From Eulemur rufifrons (taxonomy: Eukaryota > Chordata > Mammalia > Primates > Lemuridae), in contig NC_090986.1 in assembly GCF_041146395.1 (NCBI RefSeq), positions 44,056,001 through 44,120,000 of the forward strand: DNA of 64,000 bases, read 5' to 3'. Position numbers and translations under genes: made by a program. Below, in pieces: positions 1-12,369 of this stretch (position 1 is its first letter; each line of letters starts with the position of its first letter). The notes below the pieces were generated by a model. That model searched no databases, was not told the origin of the DNA, and saw only the letters and a list, made by a program, of their open reading frames with translations.

Positions 1-115
1 ATAAATGCCATGAAGAATAAAGCAGCAAAGGGGGAGAGAGTGTACCAGGGCACATGAGTAGGGGTTGTGTTGCTTCTCTGCTCATGAGCTGTATGACAAT
101 TAGCGTGCAGGGAGT
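1..115 (-). repeat. L2-like LINE fragment, runs off the left edge
   Basis: The run 'ATGCCATGAAGAATAAAGCA' followed by a purine-rich stretch resembles antisense L2, where a similar phrase follows the terminal segment. A comparable phrase occurs in the better L2 fragment near 55.1 kb. The match is short and degenerate and the left end lies outside the window. Confidence 0.35.
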
Positions 116-1794
116 GAGGGACTAGCTGAGGGTCCTGGGCTTCATGTAACCAATGTAAAGGGATAAAGGGCAGGTGGGGCTCATCCGGGTGGTCTCAAGG
201 TGGACAAGAGGTGGGGAGGCAGTGGGGGAGGCAGTGGGTGTTGGGAGACACACAAGTAGGTCCTGCCATGGAGCCCCAGAGTTCTGGGTCCCCTCTTTAG
301 TCCTGAAAGAACAATGTGGAGGCTGGGAGAGGGGCCACACAATCTGGATGTGTGTGGGTATGTTCCTGGAGTCCCTGGGCTCTCACCCCTACTCCCAGGT
401 TTGATGGGGTGGGCTCAGGTTGGGGGCTCTTCTGCCTAGTGCATATTGCTTAATGCAGTTATTAGCCTAGAACTAGACTAGAGACTTACCATAGATGGCA
501 AAAATTCTGAAGATATTTACTAGTGGTCAGGTTTGCTGCTGAGTATATTTTTCCTGTAGCTGGTGAATCATGATTTATTTAGAAAGCTTGAAAATATTTT
601 AAAAAATATTTTTATGTTCCATGAAGTCTGTGTAATTGAGAACGCTGCCTTATGTTAAAAATTTATCCTGGAACACTGCAATGAGTTGTTTAAGCTCTAA
701 ACATTACATATTGTCTTTGCTGTAAAATACTAATTTTATTAGTATTTACACATGTTGACCTAATTAGAGTCCTTTTTTTTTTTTTTCAAAGTGGTTCAAC
801 CATTTTGGTTTAAGGAACTTTATCCCTGCAGTTTGCTGCATGGTACACACTGAAATCAGACAACGGCCTAATCTTAAAACCAGAATAACTGAAGTTTAAC
901 TCCTTTAGTTTAGGAATTGCTACAATAAATGCTATGCAAAGAAGGGAAATTGTGAACACAGGGCTCTTGAAGATGGAGGTTTTGCTATTATACCATACAA
1001 TTAACAAGTAGTCATGTTAACCTAAAATGTTTTCAGAACTTTTCAATACTTGGAATTTTTGGTGAAGGCTGGGGGAAAGGAGTAGCTATATTAAAAACTG
1101 ACTCTAGTGAGTAAAAAAGAGAGAATTGTAGAGCAATGAGGGTCCACTATTCATCCTAATGGATTCTTAACTTAGCAGCCTAATTATTGATGTTTAAATA
1201 TCATTTCACTTTCCTTGATCCTCATCTCACAAAAGCATTAAAGACCAACCCAATGGGATATAATTGCAAGTTTAAAATATTTGAAGTCAAATACTCATCT
1301 GATCACTAAAATATAGTTAAATTACTGTTTTGAGATTTTTCAAGAAACCAACTTTTTGACAAGCATTAAAAGGAATGCATTTTACCAAAGTCGGTGTGAT
1401 CCAGAAGGTTTCTAGTGTGCATCACTAAACATAGGTCTTCATTTCTTACAAATGTTTAAACCTTGGTTAATTTCCAGAAATGGCAGTTACATCAGGGACA
1501 GTCGCACCAAGATGTCATTGAGCCTTGTGAAAATGGACTGAAGTTATTTTTCTCAGGTCTAAGCATTTCTATCAGCAGAGTAGAATTTAATAACAAGGTA
1601 GTCATCAATGGGCTGTGGAAAACATTCAGTGATCTAAGATAAAAATGCAAAAATAGTAACATAATTAACATAACAGAGACATTTATATTTAACCTACCTT
1701 ACATTGGTCACTTACTACCCAAAGTGATTCCTTATACTTATAGACTAACCCTCTGCCACTTAAGCTATGATAGGTAATCTATTAGTCCCTGTCC
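116..1794. other. No recognised feature (about 1.7 kb)
   Basis: AT-rich sequence with a 14-base T run near 773-786. Opposing open frames of 72 and 76 codons at 122-404 overlap and show no recognisable domain, so I treat them as chance frames. Confidence 0.5.
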
Positions 1795-1925
1795 TAGTGC
1801 CCTCTTGTATTATAAATACAGACTGTGCCTTTATTTGACTGAGAGTGCCGCAGTGACAGGGCCTGTTATAGCTGTATCTGTCACATAGTAGATGCTTAAT
1901 CAATGTTCTTAGTTACTGCCCCTAA
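1795..1925 (+). repeat. L2 LINE 3'-end fragment
   Basis: The segment ends in a form of the L2 tail, 'CACATAGTAGATGCTTAAT', after a degenerate 'GACTGTGCC...' stretch. This is the usual sense-strand layout of an L2 3' terminus. The fragment is short and old. Confidence 0.5.
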
Positions 1926-4144
1926 GGGTGCAGACAGAGCTCTGGACACAGTAATTGCTCAGCTAAAGCTGTTGTGATTGATCTGTTTGGCAGAATAATT
2001 ATTTGTTGACAAATGAAAATTTTCATCTTTTTTCCCTCCTCTTCTATATCAAGAAAGTAACCAGAAATTTTTGTTTTCATGTCTCAAGGTCATTGTTTTG
2101 CATAGCAGAAAACAGAATTTTCTCGAAGATATTGCTAAGCTTCTCTCCTGCATCCTACCCATAATTACTACTGGTTTTCGTTTTTGAAAGCCAAAGTTCC
2201 CTGAGGACATTATGACAGTCTACAAGAAGAAAGGAAAAGGTTTGGAGAAAGAGATGAAAGTGGCTACATCTGGGTTAGGGAGTGAGTCCTTAAGACTAAG
2301 AAGGAAGGTACCACACTCTTTGGGCCCTCGGAGAGATGCAGAGCTTGGTGGGAAGGGTCGTGGTGCACCTTGGGGGCTGGGCCCTTGGCACTGGGGCTCC
2401 AGCTCTACAGGAATTCCTGTGAGCTGGCAGCCGAGCACTGATCCCTGCCATGCACACTCAGGGGGCATTCAGGATGAGACAACCGCAAAGAATGACCACT
2501 TGGTCGCTTGCCCAGAAAACAGTCTTCATAATGACTCTAATTGCTGAAGATCTCTGGGATCCCCAGAACAAATGGGTGATGAAGAAGACCCTGGAGTAAA
2601 ACAAGGAGAATGTTTTTTAAAAGGCTTATCTAAAACATGGCACCAAGACCATAGCTGTACAGACCAACTCAAGTAGAAAAATGGGTGCTATGGCAATGGG
2701 ATCAAGATAGACTCATTTTGGGGAGATTTAGGGATTTAAGTACACACCCCTTTCCAGACTTCCTTAATTATTTTTCTCCCTGTACTATCCACACAATTCC
2801 TCCTTGAGACATTGTTTGTCTGCCACAATCTGAATCTAATCTGCTTTTCTAGCCTGTCTCCAGTTACATCCTTCCTACTTTCAACCACACGCAATTTTGT
2901 GTTTTCCCCAATATCTTCAAATTAGGATCTTTGAGTGACCACATTGGAATCACACTATTTTGAAGGCTTTTGTACCTTGGTATCAGCGTGGCAAATTTGA
3001 ACCAAGTGTCTTGAATACTTGAATAGTTTTATTTCTTACTAAAAAAAGGAGTAAATACAGACATTAAACAGAGAGTAGTATGTGTCTTTATTTTTGAGAT
3101 TAATAGTAATTCTGAAAAATTCGGTACCATTCATGTACTAAATTTTAGGCATTTGACTTAGGTTAGAAATAGGAGGAAACACTGAGAAAAAGTTGGAGGT
3201 CAAAGGAATCTTAGGCTGGCCTGCCGTGCACTGCTTGATGAGTTGTTTCCTTCTGTCTTGTTCTCATTCACATGCATTCTCATACTCAAGTATAAACCCT
3301 TCCAAGGTAACAGCTGAAGTCCAAACAACATGAAAAGTGATAAAAGGGCTTAGAAAAAGATGATGAAAATCACCTAAGATGTCAGTGTCTCCAGGGCATG
3401 TGAAAGCACTGCCCAAGCTGGACTCTGCACTTTGGGGGCCTTTTGCAAGTATCTCCTATGGCTTTTATGTCTACCTGAGAAGAGATAACTTTAAAACCTC
3501 TCTTCCCATGCTTTAACCCTCTCAATATATGTACAGAAACAAGACACACTGTGCTTTCTGATGCAAAGAAATAAATCTTGAAGTGACTATGTTTTATATT
3601 TTCTACTTCAGTCCTTAGTAAATTCAGGTCTAAGTGTGAATTTTAGGGAGATTGGACCTCCTGGTTCTTTCTGACTTAAAAACACAGTATAACTTTTTGC
3701 TTCCATTGGAAGCATGAGTCTATTTAAATCAGGTACTTGATTCCTTTTAAATCCTTTTAAGGTTTTTTTAAAACATGAATTATTCAGTGGGAGCAAAAAA
3801 ATAAATTCTACATCACCTATGGGTTTAGCCCTTTGAATAACATGTACTTAGGTAAAATAAAAATCCTACTTTTAAAAATTATACTTTACTACCCATGAAG
3901 ACTATAAAGAATTCAGTTTCAGTGTACCTTATGAACTTACTATTATTATTATTACTGTGCTTGTTAGAACTCGGTTTTTAAAGCCATCATTTAATGCAGG
4001 GTGAAGCAGGTCATTATGCAGACATGCCTATCAATGATGCAGAGGAAACTGAAATGTAAAACATAAAATCAGAAATTTATTTTACAGACAATATGAATAT
4101 ACTGTTATGCTACTTTTCAATTTTAAAATGAATTTGAGAAAGAG
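1926..4144. other. No recognised feature (about 2.2 kb)
   Basis: The only compositional change is a GC-richer patch at about 2300-2480. It contains a 111-codon + strand frame (2212-2547) overlapped by an 82-codon frame on the other strand. Neither shows a domain, signal peptide or splice context that would support a gene. Confidence 0.5.
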
Positions 4145-4262
4145 CAGTTGGAGTCCATGGACTTGGGTTTTTTCCTTGCCATCATATAATAGCTACATAA
4201 TATGAGTCAAGATATTTTAACCTCTCTTAGCCTCAGTTTCCTTTTCTGCTAATTAAAAAATT
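4145..4262 (+). repeat. MIR SINE fragment
   Basis: The core and 3' part of MIR is visible: a degenerate 'GACTTGGGTT', then 'TTAACCTCTCTTAGCCTCAG' and 'TTTCC'. The order and spacing fit MIR (tRNA-derived SINE) in the sense orientation. Confidence 0.7.
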
Positions 4263-5968
4263 ATCACTAAGCACCCAATCAACTGCTAACTATTTATGAA
4301 ACAAATTTCAGTTGTACAGCTTATTGGTGTATTACTAATCAATGTATTCTTTAAGGGCAAAGCTTTCTTTTTTTAAGAGAAACTTCTAATTGTTTCATAT
4401 GGCATAGCTGAGCTATAGACAGCATTTTAATTCAATTATCATTTAGAATATTAAACTTTATCTCTGCAAAAGAAAAAGCATAATTGTTGAAGGCTGTGGA
4501 CTTTTATGAAATGGTAGAGGCAAGAGAGCCATACCGTAACCGTTGTTTCTTTGCTGCATTTGTAATCTGTCCTGGTAATGAAAGATAGCTTAGAAAGCAA
4601 TTCAGTTTGCAAATGGTAAAGAGAATGTGTAGTATCAAAGATATTAAAACCACATAAAAGTGTGCAATTATTTCTGAGATCTCTGAGTTGAGCAAACTTG
4701 ACAATGAAAGAGCTTAAGGTGGTGTAAGGTCTTGCTGGTCACTTTCATTCTCAGGATCATTTAAATATTATGCTAATAAAAAGGAAATAGAATAAAGTAT
4801 TATTCTGTTAATGAACTTAACAGTAGAACTCAGTAGAAATATGTGATAAATAAATACAATGTCAAGTTAGAAAAAATGTTGTAGTTTCATGTTGTTGGTT
4901 TGCAAATTGAATTTTTACATAAAATTTACACTAAATGGAACCTCATTATATAGTGATGAGGTCCAGTATGATCCAAATCATTAAAATCACTGTACTGCTT
5001 AATGATTCACTAAGTGGTACTGCAGTGCCATAAATTTAGCACTAGTTTCATGATTCAAAACACCAGACTGAGACACCAGCAAATCGTATGTGGATCATTA
5101 AATTTACAATGAATGTCAGAGATGAAATAAGGGGGAAAAAACACTTTGAGAGATAGGGATAATATGTGCTCTAAGGTGACATACATCAAGATAAATGATC
5201 TTATACCACTTGTGCTTGGATAATAATGGGGGGTAGTTTTTTTTTTGTTATTCCTCATTTCATAATTTCCAGAGGGGCTGGAAGTCTAAACTCCTACGAA
5301 TTAAAGCAGCTGTCACTTTTTGACTACCCTGTGATCTGTTTCATTTATATTTATAATATATACATTTATATATATCATTACATTTTAAACTTAGCTGATT
5401 TTGCCTAGACATTATGGCTCATCTAATTTCCTATTATATTAGTTCAAAATGATTTTTATGGTTGGATGAAATTTGGACTGGTATTACATGAAACCTACCA
5501 AGAATATAAGGTTTAATTCTGAAATCCTTAATGATGTTATTTTAAATATCATCCTCAATGAAATCTTAGTATTTATTCTCCAGAATTGCTTGTGTGGCAA
5601 TCTGTGTATTGCAATTTATAAAATATAAAAATAAATCTGTTAAATATATGCCAATTCTTTACCATCCGTAAGTTTTGCTGTTTAGAGAGCTGAGGAATTC
5701 ACATTTGAGAGCACATTGCTTGCATATATGACTTGGAAAATGAAAGGCAAATGTTTCTTTTGGCTACAAGTAGAACTTTTATATAGAGTAGGGCATGGAA
5801 GACATGATGATTTTTCAATAGTCTGTTTAACACTGAAAAGTGCAAAAAATTGCTATGTGGTATCTCTAACACTTTAGCCAACAGTTAGTCAACAGTACTA
5901 TTCCTTTGTCAGGAAAATCCTAAGATTTACGATGTGACGGAGAGTATGAGTTGCTGATCTCAGACATG
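4263..5968. other. No recognised feature (about 1.7 kb, AT-rich)
   Basis: Low-complexity TATA-type sequence lies near 5341-5385. Short opposing frames here carry no recognisable motif. Confidence 0.5.
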
Positions 5969-5978
5969 TTATACTAAC

Positions 5979-5980
<2 letters not shown>

Positions 5981-6014
<34 letters not shown>

Positions 6015-6112
6015 AGATGAGGTCTCCCTGTGTTGCCCAGGCTGGTCTTGAACTCCTGGTCTCAAGTAATCCTTCCACCTCCCATCTTGGCCTCCCAAAG
6101 TACTGGTCAACA
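5981..6112 (-). repeat. Old Alu monomer or right-arm fragment with a (GT)n tail
   Basis: Antisense Alu sequence from 'GAGGTCTCCCTGTGTTGCCC' to 'GGCCTCCCAAAGTACTGG' covers one arm only. The insertion is flanked by direct repeats of 'TTATACTAACTT' at 5969-5980 and 6113-6124, a target-site duplication. The element's A-tail position holds a (GT)n microsatellite instead of poly-T. It lacks the strepsirrhine right-arm insertion, so it is older than the other Alus here. Confidence 0.8.
5982..6012. repeat. (GT)n microsatellite
   Basis: About 15 uninterrupted TG/GT units directly joined to the Alu fragment at its tail end, so probably an evolved SINE tail. Confidence 0.95.
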
Positions 6113-6124
6113 TTATACTAACTT

Positions 6125-7823
6125 TTGGATCTGGGGCAATTTGTCATACTGTGAGGTTACTCCAGAGCCTATTTTAGTCAATTACACCAGTCAAACCCTG
6201 TGGACTTTCAGATCAGAACCTTGACCACTTGTTACCTTTATCTAGCAAGGTGCATTGAATAGCCTCTGTGGGCAGAATCTTTAGGGCGGAGGGGTTTAGC
6301 TACATATATCTAACAGAAGAATGGTTTGAATAACATCTATCCTGAGTGAATACAAGACAGAACTGCAAACTTAGAGAGGTCATGGAAATCAGGTCCATTG
6401 TTTCAATGATTTAGTCTATTAAAAAACTTCTCTGAAAGTAAAGGCCACGTGCCGGTGAAGATAATTCATGGAAGTCACACAGAAAATACTGCTTTATCTT
6501 TCCAGCCCAGGATGAAGAATGATGGACTTTTTCCTTGTGAGACAAGGATAGTTTGATTCTTTTTACTGGGCCCTGAAGTGGAACATTGTTTATTCCTTCT
6601 TGTAAAAATAAAAATGCTTTAATTCTGCTTTTTTTGGAAAAAAAATCCAATGGAAAGATAAGAAAAGAAAAAAATTTGTTCACTGAAAGCATTTAAGATT
6701 GATTGGTCTACTTAACCTTTGGGATTTTCCCCACTGACCTCAGGTATATGGAGTTTTATTCAAGCTGGCTAAATATTTAAGATAATTTCTTCTTTTGGAG
6801 AAGTGTTATTATTAGTAAGCACAAAAATGCATTTGTGCAGTCTCCCCCCTCTTCCCACATTTATGAAGGTCTTGGACTATTCAAGTCAAACATAGGACAG
6901 CAAACAAATCAAACACCAAAAGACCAAAGGGAACTATAAAAAAGAAATGTATTCACTTTGTCCTTGAAACTATGAAAACAATTTCTAGAATAAACAGGTT
7001 AAGAAAACAGGTTGGATATTCTGTCAGCTCATGCAGAGCCTGATATCTAGAAACTGCTTATAGCAGAGGAGTATAGGTAGTTGGAAGAGAAGATAAAAAG
7101 TGCTATTTCAGTCTTCTATAATAAACCTTAGGACAAGATTGTAAAATGTGGCAGTTTAGTAAGGTTCTGAGACAAAACAAATGACCTCCGGTCAAATGCT
7201 GAGCTCTGAAAGAACGTTCCCTCTTTTTTTCTCTCCCTCTGAAATTTTTCCTACATCTGTGTAAAAAGTATAATATTTTACAAAATTTACTGACTTAATA
7301 AATCTATTTCCCTTTATCAGTACTTGGTCCAGTAAGAAAAAAAAAAAGGAGAGAAAATCATTTTGGAAGAGAGAAACATGACATAAGGGACCATTAAGTT
7401 AGGTAGAAAAAAGTGGACAATGCTCCCCCCAACTCCTCTATCCTTCAAATCCAGAGACTAGTGGGAAGATGAGTGGGCTAGGGGAGGAAAGCTATTAATA
7501 TCAGAATTGTGTCTCAACAGTCTTTGGGGCCTCAAAGATCTGAATGAAGAGGAGGTGAATTAGCCAGGTTAAGATTTAAACAGATGGTAGAGGGGCTTTT
7601 GTTCCACTGTTTTTTGGAACTCAGCAGAGATACTGGACAGGATGTCCTTGCACTAATATGGGGCAGTCCGTGCATTGTAAGGCAGCAGAGTACGGGGGTG
7701 CAGGCAGACAGGTTTTAGTTCACACTCCAGAATCTCCATTGGTTACAGTGTGTCATGAATATGAGATGAGGGCCAGTGGGCAACCTTGGAGACTGTCATG
7801 CCAAGGGCTGAGACGGACAATGG
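6125..7823. other. No recognised feature (about 1.7 kb)
   Basis: No transposon consensus or gene signal was recognised. The 93-codon minus-strand frame at 6411-6692 has no recognisable domain. Confidence 0.45.
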
Positions 7824-7853
7824 AAGACATGAGAAGACATGAGAAAACATGAG
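7824..7853. repeat. Short tandem repeat, 10-bp unit x 3
   Basis: Three near-identical copies of 'AGACATGAGA' stand in a row; the third is diverged. Confidence 0.85.
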
Positions 7854-8060
7854 TTGGACAGAGAATGTGACTGAGATTTAAAGGGGTCCATAGCACCAAG
7901 AGTGAAGGAGTGGGGCAGAGATCAAATCCATGGGATGGACCACTAGGCACCAACCCCAGAAAGAATCTACCACTAGTTCACCAACTACAAGTATCAGCTG
8001 TAGCATTTAACAGTATGCTCCTATGAGGGAATGAGCCAGTCATTACACAGAAGATTCCAG

Positions 8061-8096
8061 AGAGCCAATGCATGTCCAAGAGCCAGTGCAAGTCCA
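8061..8096. repeat. Tandem duplication, 18-bp unit x 2
   Basis: 'AGAGCCAATGCATGTCCA' is followed directly by 'AGAGCCAGTGCAAGTCCA', 16 of 18 bases identical. Confidence 0.9.
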
Positions 8097-9584
8097 AGGG
8101 ATCCCATTAATTCCAATACTGTGAAGTTTTATAAGTCTCTCACCACCTACCAGGACACTGTTTTGGACTGCAGCAAAAGAGGCATGGAAAAATCTAATGA
8201 TGAAATGAACATCTTCCAAAGACTGATTTTAAACTAAGAGAGAGAGATTTTCAATTATTGGCTCAGATTACATTTTAATCCATATCAGACTAAATTTAAT
8301 TTTCCCTCCATCACTTAATTGGTTGGAGCCTTTTATGAAGAGTGTCAGATTAGTTATAAAGGAGCCACATTTTCCTTGCACATTTGAGTTGTAATTTGAT
8401 AAACATATGTAATAGAACAGAAAATTTAATCATCTCTGTGGTTGTTGGTTCTCTGTGGGTTGAAGCTAGGAGGAGCTGTTCTTCTTTGAGCCTGAACAAA
8501 GCTGGAGAAACCAGTGGAATGAAGTCTCTACAACTAGGTCGTTAGGCTGGAGGCCAGCTGAATGTGCTGCCCAGACAAGGCCTCCAGGTCTCATAAAGGA
8601 ACGCATATGTCTAGCTTGCACAGTATATGCAACAGCATAATTATTAAGCCACTGGTGGAAAATTTCAATATGAAAATAAGAGCATCTGGGATGAATGACT
8701 TTTCTGTAAATGTCTGGCTTGTGTCTGAACGATCTGTTTCTCCAACACTGTGAGCATTGACTACCCATAAAAAGCTCATCATGGTCAGAAACAATGTTCG
8801 TTCATCTGTTGGTCAACAATATAAACAGCCTTGTTTGGATCAGGTCTTCTATCCCTTTAATGTGCTTCCAGTACTTAATATATTTTGCATACTAATGCTC
8901 TTTGACTAGGGAAATACCTTGTGATTTCTCTTTCAAATCGTGAATGGTTTCTTTTGCTTAACGGAAGATGCTTGTTATTTCTTTAGTTTAGGGATATGAG
9001 GTTGTGCCTCAATCATTTTATGAAAAATTTTAACTTAATCTCATGCTAAGTGGGTTAGATTCTTATCTTTTGTGAATATAGATAAAGAGTAAAGAAGAGA
9101 ATGCAGTAGAATGCAGAGAGAAAGCAAAGAAATTTAAAATTATTTTTCCCTTTTAGCGTTGCATATAGTAGTTTATGTGAGTATCTATTTTTACTCATAT
9201 CATCATATTTTGAGCTTTATAGAATCTTGAACTCTTGTCTAGAACTAGGACATGGAAGCAGTTCCCCTCAGGACAGTATCTAAATAGTGGCTTTTGATTT
9301 AATTTCCCTTTAAAGTGGGGATTCTAAAAAAATTTGTGTTTTCATGTCCCTTTTCAGATAACCCCTGTTATGAGCAATCATTCAATATGCTCTAAATATC
9401 TATGATGTGCTGAATTTATACAGAGATTCCATCTCCCACCTCACGGATGCTTCAGAAAAATGAAGAACATTAAAAAATTTTTTTTTGTTAGGGGGGCAGG
9501 GTTGCTGGGAGGAATGTGTGAAAAATGGTGACGAGATCAAACATGGAAAATATTCCTTTCTACTCATATATATAAAAGAGAGCT
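8097..9584. other. No recognised feature (about 1.5 kb)
   Basis: A cluster of overlapping short frames on both strands at 8466-8794 shows no conserved domain and looks like chance. Confidence 0.45.
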
Positions 9585-9765
9585 TGAACAAAGAATTGTA
9601 TTTCCTGGGTTCTAGCCCTACTCTGCCTCTAATGGCATGAGTGACACTGGCCATGTGCTCCATTCCCCACATCTCTAAAACAATCCCTGATTTCACAGAG
9701 TTAGTGTGAGAATAAAAAGAGCTAAAATTTGTAAAAATACTTGAGTCATTATAAAACAGCACACA
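9585..9765 (+). repeat. MIR SINE
   Basis: The MIR core is recognisable in order: 'CCTGGGTTCTAGCCCTACTC', a degenerate tRNA-like part, 'ACATCTCTAAAACAATCCC', then 'GAGTTAGTGTGAGAATAAA' and the tail. The element is diverged but nearly full length. Confidence 0.65.
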
Positions 9766-9906
9766 GCCACGAAATATTAACTACAGTACAATCGCTGAAA
9801 TTATCTAATATTTTTGCATTTTATTTTCAAGTAATCTGCATAGTGTGACCCTCTTCTTACTCCCTTTCTCTGTTCAAAATCATAGAGCTATTTCTTCTCA
9901 GCATGC

Positions 9907-10089
9907 TAGGGTGTCTTCCTTATCAGGGTGGACAGAACTTCCGGTTTCCCCATCTTTCATAAGTACAAGGAAACCCACTATCCCCATCTACGCTGAGCCC
10001 ATGACAGCTTATTGACTGTTAATAACCTTGACAATATTATTTTTCTTAGAGAAAAAGGAGACTTGATGACTTCTTTGTTCAATTTCACC
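9907..10089. repeat. Direct duplication, copy A (183 bp)
   Basis: This block matches 11393-11575 without gaps, with about 20 differences over 183 bp (roughly 89% identity by eye). It begins 'TAGGGTGTCTTCCTTATCAG' in both copies. Similarity is lost upstream and becomes patchy downstream. The two copies lie about 1.49 kb apart in the same orientation. Confidence 0.9.
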
Positions 10090-10446
10090 TAAAGAGTAGT
10101 CTTGCCTGGTGCACACAGTAAGTGTCATTGGTAGGGAATTGTCCAGGAGGCATTCAGTATGTAAATGTTCTAATTAGATCAATGTAAAAGAGCAGTCGTA
10201 CATTCTGTTATAGCAGTGTGTCTGGTTCCATTAATAAAACCTCCCGAAGGCATGCACTACTAGTTTTCTCAATTAGTTTGTCCCAGATCATTTCATCTTA
10301 GGGTAGGGAGGGAGGAAGGGTGGAATGAGAGGGTGAAGGGAGGTGGCAAATTTACAGGTATTTTCTCCAGCTCAGAGAGCTGCCCAAATTTGTCCCTTAT
10401 TCCAACTGGTCACTAAATTGGTCTTTAGAAAATCACATCCTGCATA

Positions 10447-10625
10447 GTGTTTGGAAAAATGAAAAATCCTCTTTCCCTGATGAAACAAAGACCACCACCA
10501 CATCAGGGGCTTCTCTTTTTCTTCCCTCTACACTTCCTTATTTTTACTTTCCAGGGAAAGTATCATTATGTAAATTTCCTAGCACAGTACCTGGCACATA
10601 ATAGCTGTTTAATTAAGCATTTGTT
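10447..10625 (+). repeat. MIR or L2 3'-end fragment
   Basis: 'CAGTACCTGGCACATAATAG' followed by a degenerate 'CTGTTTAATTAAGCATTTG' matches the shared terminal region of L2 and MIR-type elements. The upstream part is too degenerate to assign. Confidence 0.5.
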
Positions 10626-11392
10626 CCCTTCTCTTTCTCAAACATAAGGCATGTCCCAGGCCTCTGAAAATGCAGAACAAGTAGGGATGGCTGTAGAATG
10701 CATAATAAAGGGACCCAATTGATAATGATTGGCGAGATGGCAATCCTTTCTCTTTCCACTTAACTTTGAGATTATCAGGCTGTAGAGCTGTTTGTTTAAG
10801 TAGACTCTAAAATTTTTAAAGGGAGATATGTGCAAGAGATGTTTTTTTAACATGGGGGGGGTGCTTTAAAGAACAGGGGGAGATAAGAGTGGGTAAAATC
10901 CTAGCAGAGAACACAAGTACTGTGTGTACTGTTGGCTGTTACAGGGGCTCTTTCCCTTCCCTTCACTCTGTTCTTTCTCCAGTCATCTTCTTCCCTATTT
11001 GGGAGTAAGCTTTGGACTAGCCTTGTTTCTAAACTCCTCCCTTCCACCACTCCTCCACTGGGTGATATGGAGAGCGGAGAGAGGTTGATCAGAGGAGTAG
11101 GGGGTCAGGGCAAGGGTGATGACGGCTGGTAACAGAGGACAAGTGCAAATGCCCAGAGGCTCTGAGCAGTCCTAGTTCACCTAGTCTACCCTGTCAACCT
11201 ATCTTATGTAAGAAAGCCAAAGAATTTGCTCTCATAGGTTGTCCTGACTCTCTTCAGTTGCCCCTCCCATGCCCCTGAAAGACAGAAACCAAGAGAAGGT
11301 TCGGTTACACCAAAAGATCATAGAAACAGAGTCAGAAGAAGTGAGTACTAGTCTGACTTTACCATTTCACAGTTGCCTATATTATAATCCCT
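10626..11392. other. No recognised feature (about 0.8 kb)
   Basis: The sequence includes an 8-base G run near 10854-10861. The 66-codon frame at 10932-11132 has a hydrophobic start but no other gene signal. Confidence 0.45.
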
Positions 11393-11575
11393 TAGGGTGT
11401 CTTCCTTATCAGGGTGAAAAGAACTTCCAGTTTCCTCATCTCTCATAAGTACAAGGAAAGCCAATATCTCCAACTATGCTGAGACTATGACAGTTTATTG
11501 ACTGTTAATAACCTTGGCAATGTTACTTTTCTTAGAGAAAAGGGAGACTTGATGATTTCTTTGCTCAATTTCATC
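11393..11575. repeat. Direct duplication, copy B (183 bp)
   Basis: Second copy of the block at 9907-10089. Its right end passes directly into a MIR-like core, while copy A continues with a different, possibly gapped, MIR-like tail. The duplicated unit may therefore include part of an old SINE. Confidence 0.9.
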
Positions 11576-11690
11576 TCTGAGACTCAGTTTTCAGTCTGTA
11601 AAGTGGAGACAACCTTACCTGCCTTATGGAATTTACCAGATTGTGCTTCAAGTGCGATAAAGTATGTGAAAACTGTATGTAAATTTTATT
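11576..11690 (+). repeat. MIR SINE fragment
   Basis: 'CTGAGACTCAGTTTTCAGTC' and 'TGTAAAGTGGAGACAACCTT' match the MIR 3' half in the correct order, followed by a degenerate tail. Confidence 0.6.
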
Positions 11691-11855
11691 TCCTTGTATG
11701 TTCTTTGCTCATTTTGTGCAGAAACCACAAGGGTAGTGCTAGTGGAGCCATTTCAGAGTAGCTGCATCGACAAGGATGAAAGAGAAAAATGACTAAATAT
11801 AAGTTATCATTGTCTGTAGTACTATTCTACAGAAGAGAAGGAAACAGTTTTTTCT

Positions 11856-11883
11856 TTTATATATATATATATATACACACACC
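11856..11883. repeat. (TA)n-(CA)n microsatellite
   Basis: Alternating TA units pass directly into ACACAC. Confidence 0.9.
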
Positions 11884-12369
11884 CTTTTGATGAAAATAAA
11901 GGGGGATAGATGAAATGTGAGAAATAATTTACTGGTTATAAAGTAGTGGCATGGGTGACTATTTTAAGTTACAAAATCTTTTCCCCTGGAAGTCTTAATG
12001 ACCAACGTGTATACACACTCAGTGCAGGGTTGCAATAAAAATTTAAAAGGATATTCTCTAGCTAGAAGTGGTTACAAAGATGACCAACCAGCTTATATGT
12101 TTATAAATAACATTTAAGTTTAAATCACATCGAATTTCTGATATTTGCCAACATTTGACCTACAAAGATGACAATGTCATATGGTTCAGCTATTCTAGGA
12201 GCAAGAAAAAGGTCATTGTAGCAATGACCTTGAATGTGTGATTGCAAATGAGTGGGTGGGTTTAGAAAAAGGTGAAGGAATGTAGGTTGCTTAACAAGGC
12301 ACATTAAAATATCTAACTGTCAATCCAGAATGGAGAAAATCCAGGGTTGTAAGACAGTGTTAAGATGTT

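Noticed and set aside
2212..2547. 111-codon frame in a GC-richer patch
   Set aside because: Overlapping frame on the other strand, no domain, no splice or promoter context.
12209..12231. 10-bp perfect inverted repeat with 3-base loop
   Set aside because: Too short and with too small a loop to stand out in 64 kb; likely chance.
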